DNA of 5,975 bases from Deltaproteobacteria bacterium (GTDB lineage Bacteria > Desulfobacterota > Binatia > DP-6): contig VBLD01000358.1 of NCBI GenBank assembly GCA_005879205.1, positions 1-5,975 on the forward strand, in the 5' to 3' direction. Made by a program: the position numbers and the translations under genes. The notes under the pieces are model-generated. The model did not search any database. It was given only the letters and a program-made list of their open reading frames with translations, and was not told the origin of the DNA. Below are positions 1-5,730 of the stretch, in pieces; within the stretch, counting starts at the first letter, position 1; every line of letters begins with the position of its first letter.

Positions 1-435
1 GTCGTCCCGCAGGTTCACGATCCAGTACTCCGGGATGCCGGCCCCCGCGTAGATCGCGGCCTTCGTGATGCGATCCTGCGCCAGAGACCACTCGGCCACC
101 TCGACGATCAGCAGCGCCGTCGTCGGATGGGATTTCGCATAGTCCCGAACGCGCCCGGGCACGATGGCGACATCGGGCTCCGGGACAGAGCGCCGGCCGG
201 CGACGAAGGGCCGTTGCACCCGGACGGCCGCCCGGGGTCCGACCGCACGACGGAGCGCCTCGGCAACGAGATCGCCTGCCACCGCGTGGCCTGGACTCTG
301 AGCCATGGCGACGACCACCCCCTCCAGGAGCTCCACGCGGTCGTCGGGTTCGAGCACTCCCTCGGTCACGAGGCGGAAGTACCGTTCCTTCGTGAACCTC
401 GCCGCGTTCGGCTCGGCACGGGCGGCGTGTGCCAT
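1..435 (-). CDS. Uma2 family (DUF820) PD-(D/E)xK nuclease-fold protein, C-terminus cut by window edge
   Basis: The frame reads 145 codons from ATG (433-435) down to base 1 without a stop, so the C-terminus lies outside the window. Uma2 proteins have a restriction-endonuclease-like fold and are usually annotated as putative endonucleases, but their cellular role is poorly established. Family landmarks are visible in order: an N-terminal VELLEG block (residues 34-39, matching the usual YELxDG), EPDVAIV with the acidic D88, a core strand LLIVEV carrying E112, the DRxxK motif with K125, and YAGAGIPEYWIV (129-140). These are the expected metal-site and lysine positions, so the fold looks intact as far as it is seen. 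The start lies 9 bp after the stop of the HxlR gene, which suggests cotranscription, but no Shine-Dalgarno sequence precedes the ATG. Family assignment is secure; activity is inferred only. Confidence 0.88.
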   Translation of the reverse strand, partial: MAHAARAEPNAARFTKERYFRLVTEGVLEPDDRVELLEGVVVAMAQSPGHAVAGDLVAEALRRAVGPRAAVRVQRPFVAGRRSVPEPDVAIVPGRVRDYAKSHPTTALLIVEVAEWSLAQDRITKAAIYAGAGIPEYWIVNLRDD

Positions 436-444
436 GGGCGGAGG

Positions 445-801
445 CTACCAGCAGAGTCTCGGCGGAAACAAGTCGCGGCTCATGCCTTCGGGCGCCGGTC
501 GTTCGAGCGACTTGAGGGGCGCGAGCGCGTGGAGAAGGCTCCGTCCCTCGACGCTCGCCGCGTAGCCGTCTGCGCCGAGCTCGATGATCCCCACGTCTCG
601 CAGCTCGCGCAGCCGCTGCATGAGCACGCTCGGCGACATGCCGTCGCAGCGCTCGCGGAGCGTGCGGAAGCTGAGCGGCCCGCGGCGCACCTCCCAGAGG
701 ATGCGGAGCGCCCAGCGCCGCCCGAGGAGGTCGAGCAGGGCCATGATCGGCCGTCCCGTGCGGGAGCCCCGCGCGGGCCGTCCCGGCGTTGGTACGGACA
801 T
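445..801 (-). CDS. HxlR-family winged helix-turn-helix transcriptional regulator
   Basis: The product is a 118-residue DNA-binding regulator expected to act as a dimer in the cytoplasm. The HxlR core runs from about residue 18 to 95: GRPIMALLDLLGRRWALRIL corresponds to the conserved GGKW helix, GPLSFRTLRERCDGMSPSVL is the helix-turn-helix, RLRELRDVGIIE is the recognition region, and GYAASVEGRSLL is the wing and following helix. The conserved N-terminal cysteine found in many HxlR sensors is absent here (R17-P18-I19 stands at that region), so thiol sensing as in HypR or YodB is not suggested. The frame is open upstream to 897, but I chose the ATG at 801 because AAGGGGGTTCC sits just before it and because the longer form would overlap the divergent gene. 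It lies head to head with the CMD-fold gene, its likely target, and is followed after 9 bp by the Uma2 gene. Ligand unknown. Confidence 0.87.
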   Translation of the reverse strand: MSVPTPGRPARGSRTGRPIMALLDLLGRRWALRILWEVRRGPLSFRTLRERCDGMSPSVLMQRLRELRDVGIIELGADGYAASVEGRSLLHALAPLKSLERPAPEGMSRDLFPPRLCW

Positions 802-839
802 GGAACCCCCTTGCGCTACGTTTTCAGAAGCCTTACACC

Positions 840-860
840 GTGCTTCGGAAAGCATAGCAC
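840..860. promoter_or_regulatory. Imperfect dyad in the HxlR/CMD divergent intergenic region, candidate operator
   Basis: GTGCT (840-844) is mirrored by AGCAC (856-860) around a centre at 850, with one further matching pair inside (847/853). The element lies 15 bp upstream of the ATG of the CMD-fold gene, so a protein bound there could block its transcription or ribosome loading. HxlR regulators bind dyads in divergent promoter regions of this kind; that this dyad is the site is inference. I could not find a clean -35/-10 pair on either strand in the 74-bp gap. Confidence 0.35.
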
Positions 861-875
861 ATCCCGGGAGGTGCC

Positions 876-1472
876 ATGAGCAGACAGCTTCGTCCACGAA
901 TCGAGCCGGTCCAGCCTCCCTACGAGCCGGAAATAGACGCGGAGCTGCGCGGCATGATGCCGCGGAATTCTCCCGTCGAGCCGCTGAAGCTCTTCCGGAC
1001 GCTCGCGCGCCATCGCCCGCTCGCGGCCGCCATGACCGCCCTCGGCCGCTTCGTCCTCGGCCGCGAGCTGTCCCTCGACCTCCACGACCGGGAGCTCGTG
1101 ATCGACCGGGTCTGCGCGCGCTGCGGCTGCGAGTACGAGTGGGCCGTCCACGTGCTGTCGTACGGCGCGCGCGCCGGCCTCTCCCCCGAGCAGCTCACCG
1201 CGACCGTCACGGCGGGCGCCGACCCGACCGTGTGGCCGGCACGCGACGCCCTCGTCATCCGGCTCGTCGACGAGCTGCACGACACCGCCTCCGTGTCGGA
1301 CGCGCTATGGTCGGAGCTCGAACGGCACTGGACCGAACCGCAGCTCCTCGAGCTGCTCCTGATCGCCGGCTGGTACCATGCGATCGCCTTCATCGCGAAC
1401 GGCGCCCGCGTCGAGCTCGAGGAATGGGCGCCGCGTTTTCCCAAGCCGGAATCTACTTTATCGCCGAGATAA
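876..1472 (+). CDS. Carboxymuconolactone decarboxylase (CMD/AhpD-fold) family protein
   Basis: The product is a 198-residue cytoplasmic all-helical protein of the CMD superfamily, which includes gamma-carboxymuconolactone decarboxylase and the AhpD peroxidase-reductase. The core motif is DRELVIDRVCARCGCEYEW (71-89), followed by H92. Aligned on AhpD spacing, E73, C85 and H92 fall on the catalytic Glu, first Cys and His, but the second Cys of the CxxC pair is replaced by E88 (CEYE). A canonical AhpD disulfide cycle is therefore unlikely, although C80 and C83 lie close by. A helix LLELLLIAGWYHAIAFIAN (157-175) completes the fold. A strong GGGAGGTG Shine-Dalgarno (866-873) fixes the start. It is divergent from the HxlR regulator, and its final 20 bp overlap the end of the opposing GYD gene. 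Substrate cannot be told; proteins of this subgroup are often labelled decarboxylases without proof. Confidence 0.9.
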   Translation: MSRQLRPRIEPVQPPYEPEIDAELRGMMPRNSPVEPLKLFRTLARHRPLAAAMTALGRFVLGRELSLDLHDRELVIDRVCARCGCEYEWAVHVLSYGARAGLSPEQLTATVTAGADPTVWPARDALVIRLVDELHDTASVSDALWSELERHWTEPQLLELLLIAGWYHAIAFIANGARVELEEWAPRFPKPESTLSPR

Positions 1473-1737
1473 ACTTGTCGATCGGGATCGCCGCCAGCGT
1501 CATGATCTTGATGCTGCCCCGCGCCGACAGCTCGGCCGAGACGCGCGCGATCGACTCGTTGTCGGGCGCTTCGACCACGCTCAGGAAGTCATAGGGCCCA
1601 AGCAGCGCGTACTGGCCGGTCACGCGCACGCCCAGCTTCTCGACCTCCTTGTTGACGTCGCGGATGCGGGCGGGGTTCTTCTTGATCGTCTCCGCCCCTT
1701 CATCGGTGAGGGTGCTCAGCATCACGTACGTCGCCAT
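1453..1737 (-). CDS. GYD domain-containing protein
   Basis: This 94-residue protein is a single ferredoxin-like alpha/beta domain of the GYD family (PF08734), whose function is unknown. The N-terminal strand MATYVMLSTLTDEGAETIKK, the helix VNKEVEKLGV, and the diagnostic GPYDFLSVVEAPDNE (47-61, the GYD-type motif) are all present, and the length is normal for the family. The start is supported by an excellent AAGGAGGA ribosome site about 6 bases ahead of the ATG. It lies downstream of the P450 on the same strand with an 81-bp gap that carries a possible promoter of its own. Its 3' end overlaps the convergent CMD-fold gene by 20 bp. Proteins of this size and fold are thought to be small dimeric barrels, but no substrate can be assigned. 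Confidence 0.92.
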   Translation of the reverse strand: MATYVMLSTLTDEGAETIKKNPARIRDVNKEVEKLGVRVTGQYALLGPYDFLSVVEAPDNESIARVSAELSARGSIKIMTLAAIPIDKFISAIK

Positions 1738-1758
1738 CGTGTCCTCCTTGCCATGGCG

Positions 1759-1788
1759 ACGCTAGTGCGGAGGCAACCTCCGCGTCAA
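1759..1788 (-). promoter_or_regulatory. Candidate sigma-70-type promoter for the GYD gene
   Basis: Read on the minus strand, TTGACG (1788-1783) matches the -35 consensus at five of six bases. TAGCGT (1764-1759) is a weak -10 (three of six) at an 18-bp spacing. Transcription would begin near 1752, giving a leader of about 15 bases that includes the AAGGAGGA ribosome site. The spacer contains a perfect 7-bp inverted repeat. The match is modest and the organism's sigma factors are unknown, so this is tentative. Confidence 0.3.
1767..1783. repeat. Perfect 7-bp inverted repeat with 3-base loop (GCGGAGG-CAA-CCTCCGC)
   Basis: The arms 1767-1773 and 1777-1783 are exact reverse complements around CAA. 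The element lies in the P450-to-GYD gap, inside the spacer of the candidate GYD promoter. It could be an operator, or an RNA hairpin that ends or processes P450 transcripts. No T-run follows it on the minus strand, so it is not a standard intrinsic terminator. Confidence 0.55.
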
Positions 1789-1818
1789 TCGGGCCGAGTT
1801 GCCATGACCCGCGCGGCC

Positions 1819-3063
1819 TCAGCGCGCCGGCGTGAACTCCACGCGCATGCGCTTGATGCCGTGGATGAAGGCCGACTGCAGCATGTCCGGCGGTCCCGTC
1901 ACGTGCATGTCCGGCAGCCGACGCAGGAGCTCGCCGAACATCACCCGAATCTCGCCCCGGGCCAGATTCGCGCCCAGGCAGAAATGCGGGCCGCCGGCGC
2001 CGAAGCCCACGTGGTCATTCGGTGTGCGGGTCACGTCGAAGCGATGGGGGTCGGTCCAGAACGTCTCGTCCCGGTTGGCCGAGTTGTACCAGAGGACGAC
2101 CTTGTCGCCGGCGCGGATCCGCTGGCCGCCGATCTCGACGTCGCGCGCCGCAGTGCGCCGGAAGTGGATCACGGGCGAGGCCCAGCGCACGATCTCCTCG
2201 ACCGCGGCCGGCGCGATCCGCTCGAAGTCGGCCACCCACCTCGCGCGCTCGGCAGGGAAGTCGGTGAGGGCTTTGACGCCGTGGCTGATCGCGTTGCGCG
2301 TCGTCTCGTTACCGGCGGCGGCGAGGAGGATGAAGAACGACCCGACCTCCTGGCTGGTGAGCCGCTCCCCGTCGACCTCGGCCTGGACGAGGGCCGTCGT
2401 GATGTCGTCTCGCGGGTGTGCCCGCCGCTCCTCCGCCAGCGTCTGGGCATACTGGAAGAGCTCGATGGCGCCCGCCATCAGCTCCTCGCGCGAGCTGGCG
2501 TACTCCGGGTCGCCGACGCCGAGGATGAGGTTGGTCAGCTCGAAGATGCGCCGGTGGTCCGCTTCGGGAATGCCCATCATGTCGCAGATGATACGGAGCG
2601 GGAGCGCAGCGGCGACTTCCTCGACGAAGTCGCACGCGCCCTTGGGGGCCACCGCATCGACGATCCGTCGCGCCTGCACCCGGACTGCCTGCTCGACTTG
2701 ATTGATGGTACGGGGCGTGAACCCGGCGCTCACCAGCTTCCGGAGCTTCGTGTGCCGGGGGGCATCCATGTTGATCATCGAGCCGAAGAACTCGTTCAGC
2801 TCCGGTACCTGGTCGGGGATGTTGACGCCGTGCCCGGAGACGAAGGTCTCGGCGTCCATGCTCGCGCGGACGACGTCGGCATAGCGGGTCAGCGCCCAGA
2901 AGCCGGGCCCCTTCGGCACGCCGGGAAATTCGCCCTCGGCATGGAACGACACCGGACGCTCGGCGCGCAGCTTCGCGAAGATGCCCTCGCGGTCGCGGCG
3001 GAGCCAGAGCGACAGCTCGCCGAGCTGGATGTCGTCGAGCGCGAGGTCCGTGGTGGGTGTCAC
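1819..3063 (-). CDS. Cytochrome P450, CYP125/CYP124/CYP142-like
   Basis: The product is a 414-residue soluble haem monooxygenase, a usual length for bacterial P450s. All signature elements are present: the I-helix oxygen-activation motif AGNETT (250-255), ExxR as E290-I-V-R293, and the haem loop FGAGGPHFCLG (354-364) with C362 as the axial thiolate. The extra residue in that loop, the phrase AGNETTRNAISHGV and the early GHGVNIPDQ are reminiscent of the CYP125/124/142 group, which oxidises sterol side chains, methyl-branched lipids and terpenoids. Substrate here remains inference. The frame stays open to 3276, but that extension would overlap the divergent gene and does not look like P450. GTG at 3063 is the only reasonable start, though its ribosome site is weak. 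No ferredoxin or reductase gene is nearby. The GYD gene follows on the same strand. Confidence 0.95.
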   Translation of the reverse strand: MTPTTDLALDDIQLGELSLWLRRDREGIFAKLRAERPVSFHAEGEFPGVPKGPGFWALTRYADVVRASMDAETFVSGHGVNIPDQVPELNEFFGSMINMDAPRHTKLRKLVSAGFTPRTINQVEQAVRVQARRIVDAVAPKGACDFVEEVAAALPLRIICDMMGIPEADHRRIFELTNLILGVGDPEYASSREELMAGAIELFQYAQTLAEERRAHPRDDITTALVQAEVDGERLTSQEVGSFFILLAAAGNETTRNAISHGVKALTDFPAERARWVADFERIAPAAVEEIVRWASPVIHFRRTAARDVEIGGQRIRAGDKVVLWYNSANRDETFWTDPHRFDVTRTPNDHVGFGAGGPHFCLGANLARGEIRVMFGELLRRLPDMHVTGPPDMLQSAFIHGIKRMRVEFTPAR

Positions 3064-3124
3064 GTCAGCGGGTCCGAGCTTGGCACTCTTCGCTGCGCTG
3101 ATGCAACTTGATAGAGCAGGCCGT

Positions 3125-3415
3125 ATGACGGAGCGCGAACGGTTGCGGAAGACCATCCGGGACCTGCACGGCGTGGAGAGCAGCCACCTCCGCTCCGCCC
3201 GCGTCCAGGAGGTGTTCGAGGGCCAGACCGTCTGGGAAGGCGTGGTCGAGGTGTTCGCGCTGAAGGGCCACCCCAAAGCCGGGCTCGCCTATGCGTGGAG
3301 CTGCGAGACGGACGACGGGGGTCGCCGCTACGTCGCGGTCCTGGGCGTGCATCCGATCAAGACCGCCCAGGATGCGGTGCGGGTTTCGATCGCCGCGGAG
3401 CACGGGCGACGATGA
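3125..3415 (+). CDS. Conserved-looking hypothetical protein, 96 residues
   Basis: I cannot assign a characterised family. The sequence starts MTERERLRKTIRDLHG, a charged amphipathic helix, followed by the segments FEGQTVWEGVVEVFAL and KAGLAYAWSCETDDGGRRYVAVLGV, which look like a small antiparallel beta-sheet. It ends with a helix KTAQDAVRVSIAAE. There is one cysteine, no signal peptide and no membrane segment, so it is probably a small cytoplasmic alpha/beta protein. I recall similar short proteins in metagenome-derived high-GC genomes, but cannot verify this here. The ATG at 3125 is chosen because GAGCAGG lies just upstream and because the longer frame from 2981 would run into the P450. It is divergent from the P450 across 61 bp, so the two could share control. 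Coding status is well supported by composition and protein-like sequence; function is unknown. Confidence 0.72.
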   Translation: MTERERLRKTIRDLHGVESSHLRSARVQEVFEGQTVWEGVVEVFALKGHPKAGLAYAWSCETDDGGRRYVAVLGVHPIKTAQDAVRVSIAAEHGRR

Positions 3416-3601
3416 GCACGAACGCCAGAGCAGATCGATGGAGTTTCGCACGGCACCCAGGTTGCCTGGCGCGCGCGTCTGCATCGTTTGCACGGTTGCG
3501 CGATCCACTCGGGCCGGAGGTCTTGGGCGTCGTGGGCGGAACGCGGCATCTCGCTTGCACTCAGCGCCGTGTCCACGGGGGGAGAATGGAGTGCGGCCCC
3601 C

Positions 3602-4657
3602 TTGTTCTGTCGAGCAGTTGCGTGGTTGGCCATGAGCTGGGTTCTCGGTCTTGCGCCGGGACACGCCGCCGAACCGTGGTCGGCCGTCGCTCTCAGCGAC
3701 CGCGGTGCTCCGGATCCGATTCGGGACGAGCCGCGCCTCGAGGGCGTCGGCGTCCCCTCGGCGGACAACCGCGCCGCGCCCTTCCGGTTCTCCCCGTTCC
3801 GCTGGTCCCCGGCCGCAGGCTTGAGTGCGAAGGTCTCGCTCTCGCTCGACACGCCAGCGCCCCGGGCCGGCACGCCGGAGTGGCTCGACGAAGAGAGCGC
3901 CGGGTACCAAGCGCCGAGCGTCGGCGATGCCTACCTCGAGTGGACGCTCCCTCACCGCGTCCCGCTGCTGGAAGACACCACGGTGCGCGTCGGGCAGTTT
4001 TGGAGCTTGCTCGGCGCGGGGATGATCGATGGCGTCGGGCCGACGTCGATCTTCAGGCTCGGCGTCCCTCTGAGCGCAGGTGGGGTCCTCGCCACACGCC
4101 CGTTCGGAGATCGGTTCTCGCTCACCGCCGGCTTCGTGCGGAGCTGGGATAGGCTCGGCGGCACGCCCGCGGTCCTCGCAGTCGCCAACGCGACCTGGAC
4201 CGTCGACTGGCGCCTCGTCCTCGAAAGCAACCTGATGTGGGATCCGGAGCCGAGGTCGGAGCTCCAGGTCGCGGATGTCCTCGCGATGTTCTATCCGCTC
4301 TCTTCGCTCACCTGCTTCGTCGACTTCAACCGCGGGCAGGAGATCGGTGCGGATACGTCGCAACCGGCGACGGCCTGGCAGGCGGCGGCGGCAGTCGCCA
4401 GCTATCCCTTCTCGCGCCGGGGCGCCGTTGCGGTGAGCGGTGAATGGTTCCGGCGCGCCTCGATCGACGGCGACTCGACCGAGGGCATATCCTGGGCGCT
4501 CACGTTGTCGACCACCTATGACCTCACCCCTCATCTGTTCGGGGAGCTTCGATACCGGACCGAGAGCAGTGCCACACAACGCGCACCTCTGGCTCGGGAG
4601 GGGCGATCCGGCATCGACGACATCATTGAGGTCAGTCTCGTGCGGGGCTTCGACTGA
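3602..4657 (+). CDS. Secreted BBP2-type outer-membrane beta-barrel porin
   Basis: The product is about 351 residues, with an N-terminal signal peptide (R4, hydrophobic core AVAWLAMSWVLGLA, likely cleavage after GHA near residue 22). After it come alternating strands typical of an outer-membrane barrel. The block VRVGQFWSLLGAGMIDG, then FRLGVPLSAGGVLA, RFSLTAGFVRSWDR and LESNLMWDPE matches the order seen in the putative beta-barrel porin-2 family (BBP2, OmpL-like), although the usual GPE after the W-D strand is DPE here. The last strand is IIEVSLVRGF. The start is uncertain: TTG 3602 has GGAG ten bases upstream and gives a good signal peptide. GTG 3569, TTG 3488 and ATG 3632 are in the same frame, the last leaving too short a signal. 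The 186 bp before it (3416-3601) hold no gene I can support. Solute unknown; passive diffusion is inferred. Confidence 0.82.
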   Translation: MFCRAVAWLAMSWVLGLAPGHAAEPWSAVALSDRGAPDPIRDEPRLEGVGVPSADNRAAPFRFSPFRWSPAAGLSAKVSLSLDTPAPRAGTPEWLDEESAGYQAPSVGDAYLEWTLPHRVPLLEDTTVRVGQFWSLLGAGMIDGVGPTSIFRLGVPLSAGGVLATRPFGDRFSLTAGFVRSWDRLGGTPAVLAVANATWTVDWRLVLESNLMWDPEPRSELQVADVLAMFYPLSSLTCFVDFNRGQEIGADTSQPATAWQAAAAVASYPFSRRGAVAVSGEWFRRASIDGDSTEGISWALTLSTTYDLTPHLFGELRYRTESSATQRAPLAREGRSGIDDIIEVSLVRGFD

Positions 4658-4674
4658 TCCGCGCCACCCGCGGA
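4658..4674 (+). terminator. GC-rich hairpin directly after the porin stop codon
   Basis: TCCGCG (4658-4663) and CGCGGA (4669-4674) form a perfect 6-bp stem with a 5-base loop that begins at the base after the TGA. There is no T-run behind it, so it may only protect the 3' end of the mRNA or slow the polymerase. In DNA this GC-rich such stems also arise by chance. Confidence 0.25.
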
Positions 4675-4791
4675 CGTCGTCCCGAGAATAGCAGGCCCGC
4701 ACGACCTCGGTCGCCGCGCCGCCGAGGAGCCGCGCGGCGAGCACCGTCGCGTCCGAGGCCATTCGCAGGCCCTCCCGCGTCTGTGCAGGCG

Positions 4792-4819
4792 TCGGCATTG
4801 CCGTCGTGGGCAATGCCGA
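4792..4819. terminator. Perfect 11-bp inverted repeat between convergent genes, possible bidirectional terminator
   Basis: TCGGCATTGCC (4792-4802) and GGCAATGCCGA (4809-4819) are exact reverse complements separated by GTCGTG. The repeat sits in the 224-bp gap between the plus-strand porin (ends 4657) and the minus-strand CPBP protease (ends 4882), where a hairpin working in both directions would be useful. It lacks a T-run on either side, so it does not meet the strict definition of an intrinsic terminator. It could instead be a dispersed intergenic palindrome. The inverted repeat itself is certain; its role is not. Confidence 0.5.
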
Positions 4820-4881
4820 TGGTACGAACTACGGCGTCTCCGGGCATTCCTTGAAGCGCGGATGCGCGATTACCAGATAGC

Positions 4882-5730
4882 TCACCGTCTCCGAGAAAGC
4901 AGCAGCCCGGCGGTGATGGCGATGGCCAACCATCCCGCCGCCCCACCGACGAGCGGCGGCCAGCCGGGTCCCACGAGCCACAGCGGCTCGCTCCGAATCG
5001 CGAAATAGAGCCGGCCGACACGGAAGACGGCCACCCACGCTGCGTGGATGCCGATCGACACCCAGAGGCTCCCCGTGCGAAGCCGGGCGACGGCAAGCAG
5101 GACGCCCAGCCCCGCGAGGCCGACGACGCTCGGGAGCGCGCCCCGCCGGAGGAGCGGCGCGACCAGCGTCGCGCTCCGCTCGAGCCCGCTCCATGCGGTG
5201 ATCGTCGCACCCGGCACCGCGCCCGCCCGGATCGCGTGCACCGCTGCATACACGAGCGCCGTGAGTACGACCGCCGCCACCCGTCCGAGGTCCCGTGCCG
5301 TCCGGTGGAGGAGGACGCCGCGAAAGAGCAGCTCCTCCCCCGCGCCGATGGCGACGGCCGCCGCCAGTCCGAGCAGCGCCTTGCGCAGCGTCTTGGCGGC
5401 GGCGAAGCGAAGCTCCGGTACGAGCGCACCGGCGAGCAGGCATACGACCAGGGAACCCGACAGGCCGGCAAACCCCACGCCGAGGCCGCGCCCGAGCTCG
5501 GCCGCCCAGCGCGGCCGCGCCAGCCCGAGCTCGCGCGCGTTGCCCAGATCGAGCCGGCGCCAGGCGACGACGACCGCCGCGACGAGCAGCAGCTCGAACA
5601 CCCGGTCGTAGAGGCGGGCGAAGGTGGGCTCCCAGCCGCCCGCCGCCAGGCCGCCGGCCACCCAGGGGCTCACGACGGCAGCGAGGACCCAGACCGCGGC
5701 GACCAGGCCGAGCAGCCGGAGCGTCCGCAC
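4882..5730 (-). CDS. CPBP family intramembrane metalloprotease (CAAX protease/Abi family)
   Basis: The product is a 282-residue multi-pass membrane protein of the CPBP (Abi, PF02517) family, glutamate-dependent intramembrane proteases related to the eukaryotic CAAX-processing enzyme Rce1. Long hydrophobic segments span roughly 5-30, 45-57, 83-105, 118-131, 150-168, 200-216, 222-236 and 258-278. The motifs are GEELLFRG with E132, E133 and R137; YAAVH with H165; and SIGIHAAWV with H229. The Asn usually found four residues after the third-motif His is V233, as in the HAGWV-type subgroup. The start is GTG at 5728-5730, immediately next to the TGA of argJ, so translation is probably coupled to argJ; no separate ribosome site is needed. 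Natural substrates of bacterial members are mostly unknown, with roles proposed in bacteriocin self-immunity and signalling. No peptide toxin is seen nearby. Confidence 0.88.
   Translation of the reverse strand: MRTLRLLGLVAAVWVLAAVVSPWVAGGLAAGGWEPTFARLYDRVFELLLVAAVVVAWRRLDLGNARELGLARPRWAAELGRGLGVGFAGLSGSLVVCLLAGALVPELRFAAAKTLRKALLGLAAAVAIGAGEELLFRGVLLHRTARDLGRVAAVVLTALVYAAVHAIRAGAVPGATITAWSGLERSATLVAPLLRRGALPSVVGLAGLGVLLAVARLRTGSLWVSIGIHAAWVAVFRVGRLYFAIRSEPLWLVGPGWPPLVGGAAGWLAIAITAGLLLSRRR

Noticed and set aside
3081..3097. Sigma-54-like promoter (TGGCAC followed by GCTGC)
   Set aside because: The GG-to-GC spacing is 11 rather than the required 10 bases, and the -12 element is poor.
1378..3111. 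577-codon open frame on the plus strand, antisense to the GYD and P450 genes
   Set aside because: Its arginine-, histidine- and aspartate-rich translation shows no family motif, and it mirrors well-supported genes. Long antisense open frames are common at this GC content.
3064..3276. 71-residue N-terminal extension of the P450
   Set aside because: It overlaps the divergent small gene on the other strand and has no resemblance to a P450 N-terminus, signal peptide or membrane anchor.
3457..3469. Small hairpin CCAGG-TTG-CCTGG after the 96-residue gene
   Set aside because: The stem is only 5 bp with a 3-base loop and no T-run, which is expected by chance in GC-rich DNA.
3065..4813. 582-codon open frame on the minus strand, antisense to the porin and the 96-residue gene
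   Set aside because: It is low-complexity and arginine-rich across the opposing genes and has no recognisable domain. Only its first 50 codons, outside other genes, were kept as a weak observation.
4882..5730. CPBP (Abi) protease as part of an abortive-infection or bacteriocin-immunity system
   Set aside because: No bacteriocin, toxin, phage or other defence gene is adjacent. The gene is coupled to argJ, so a defence role cannot be supported here.
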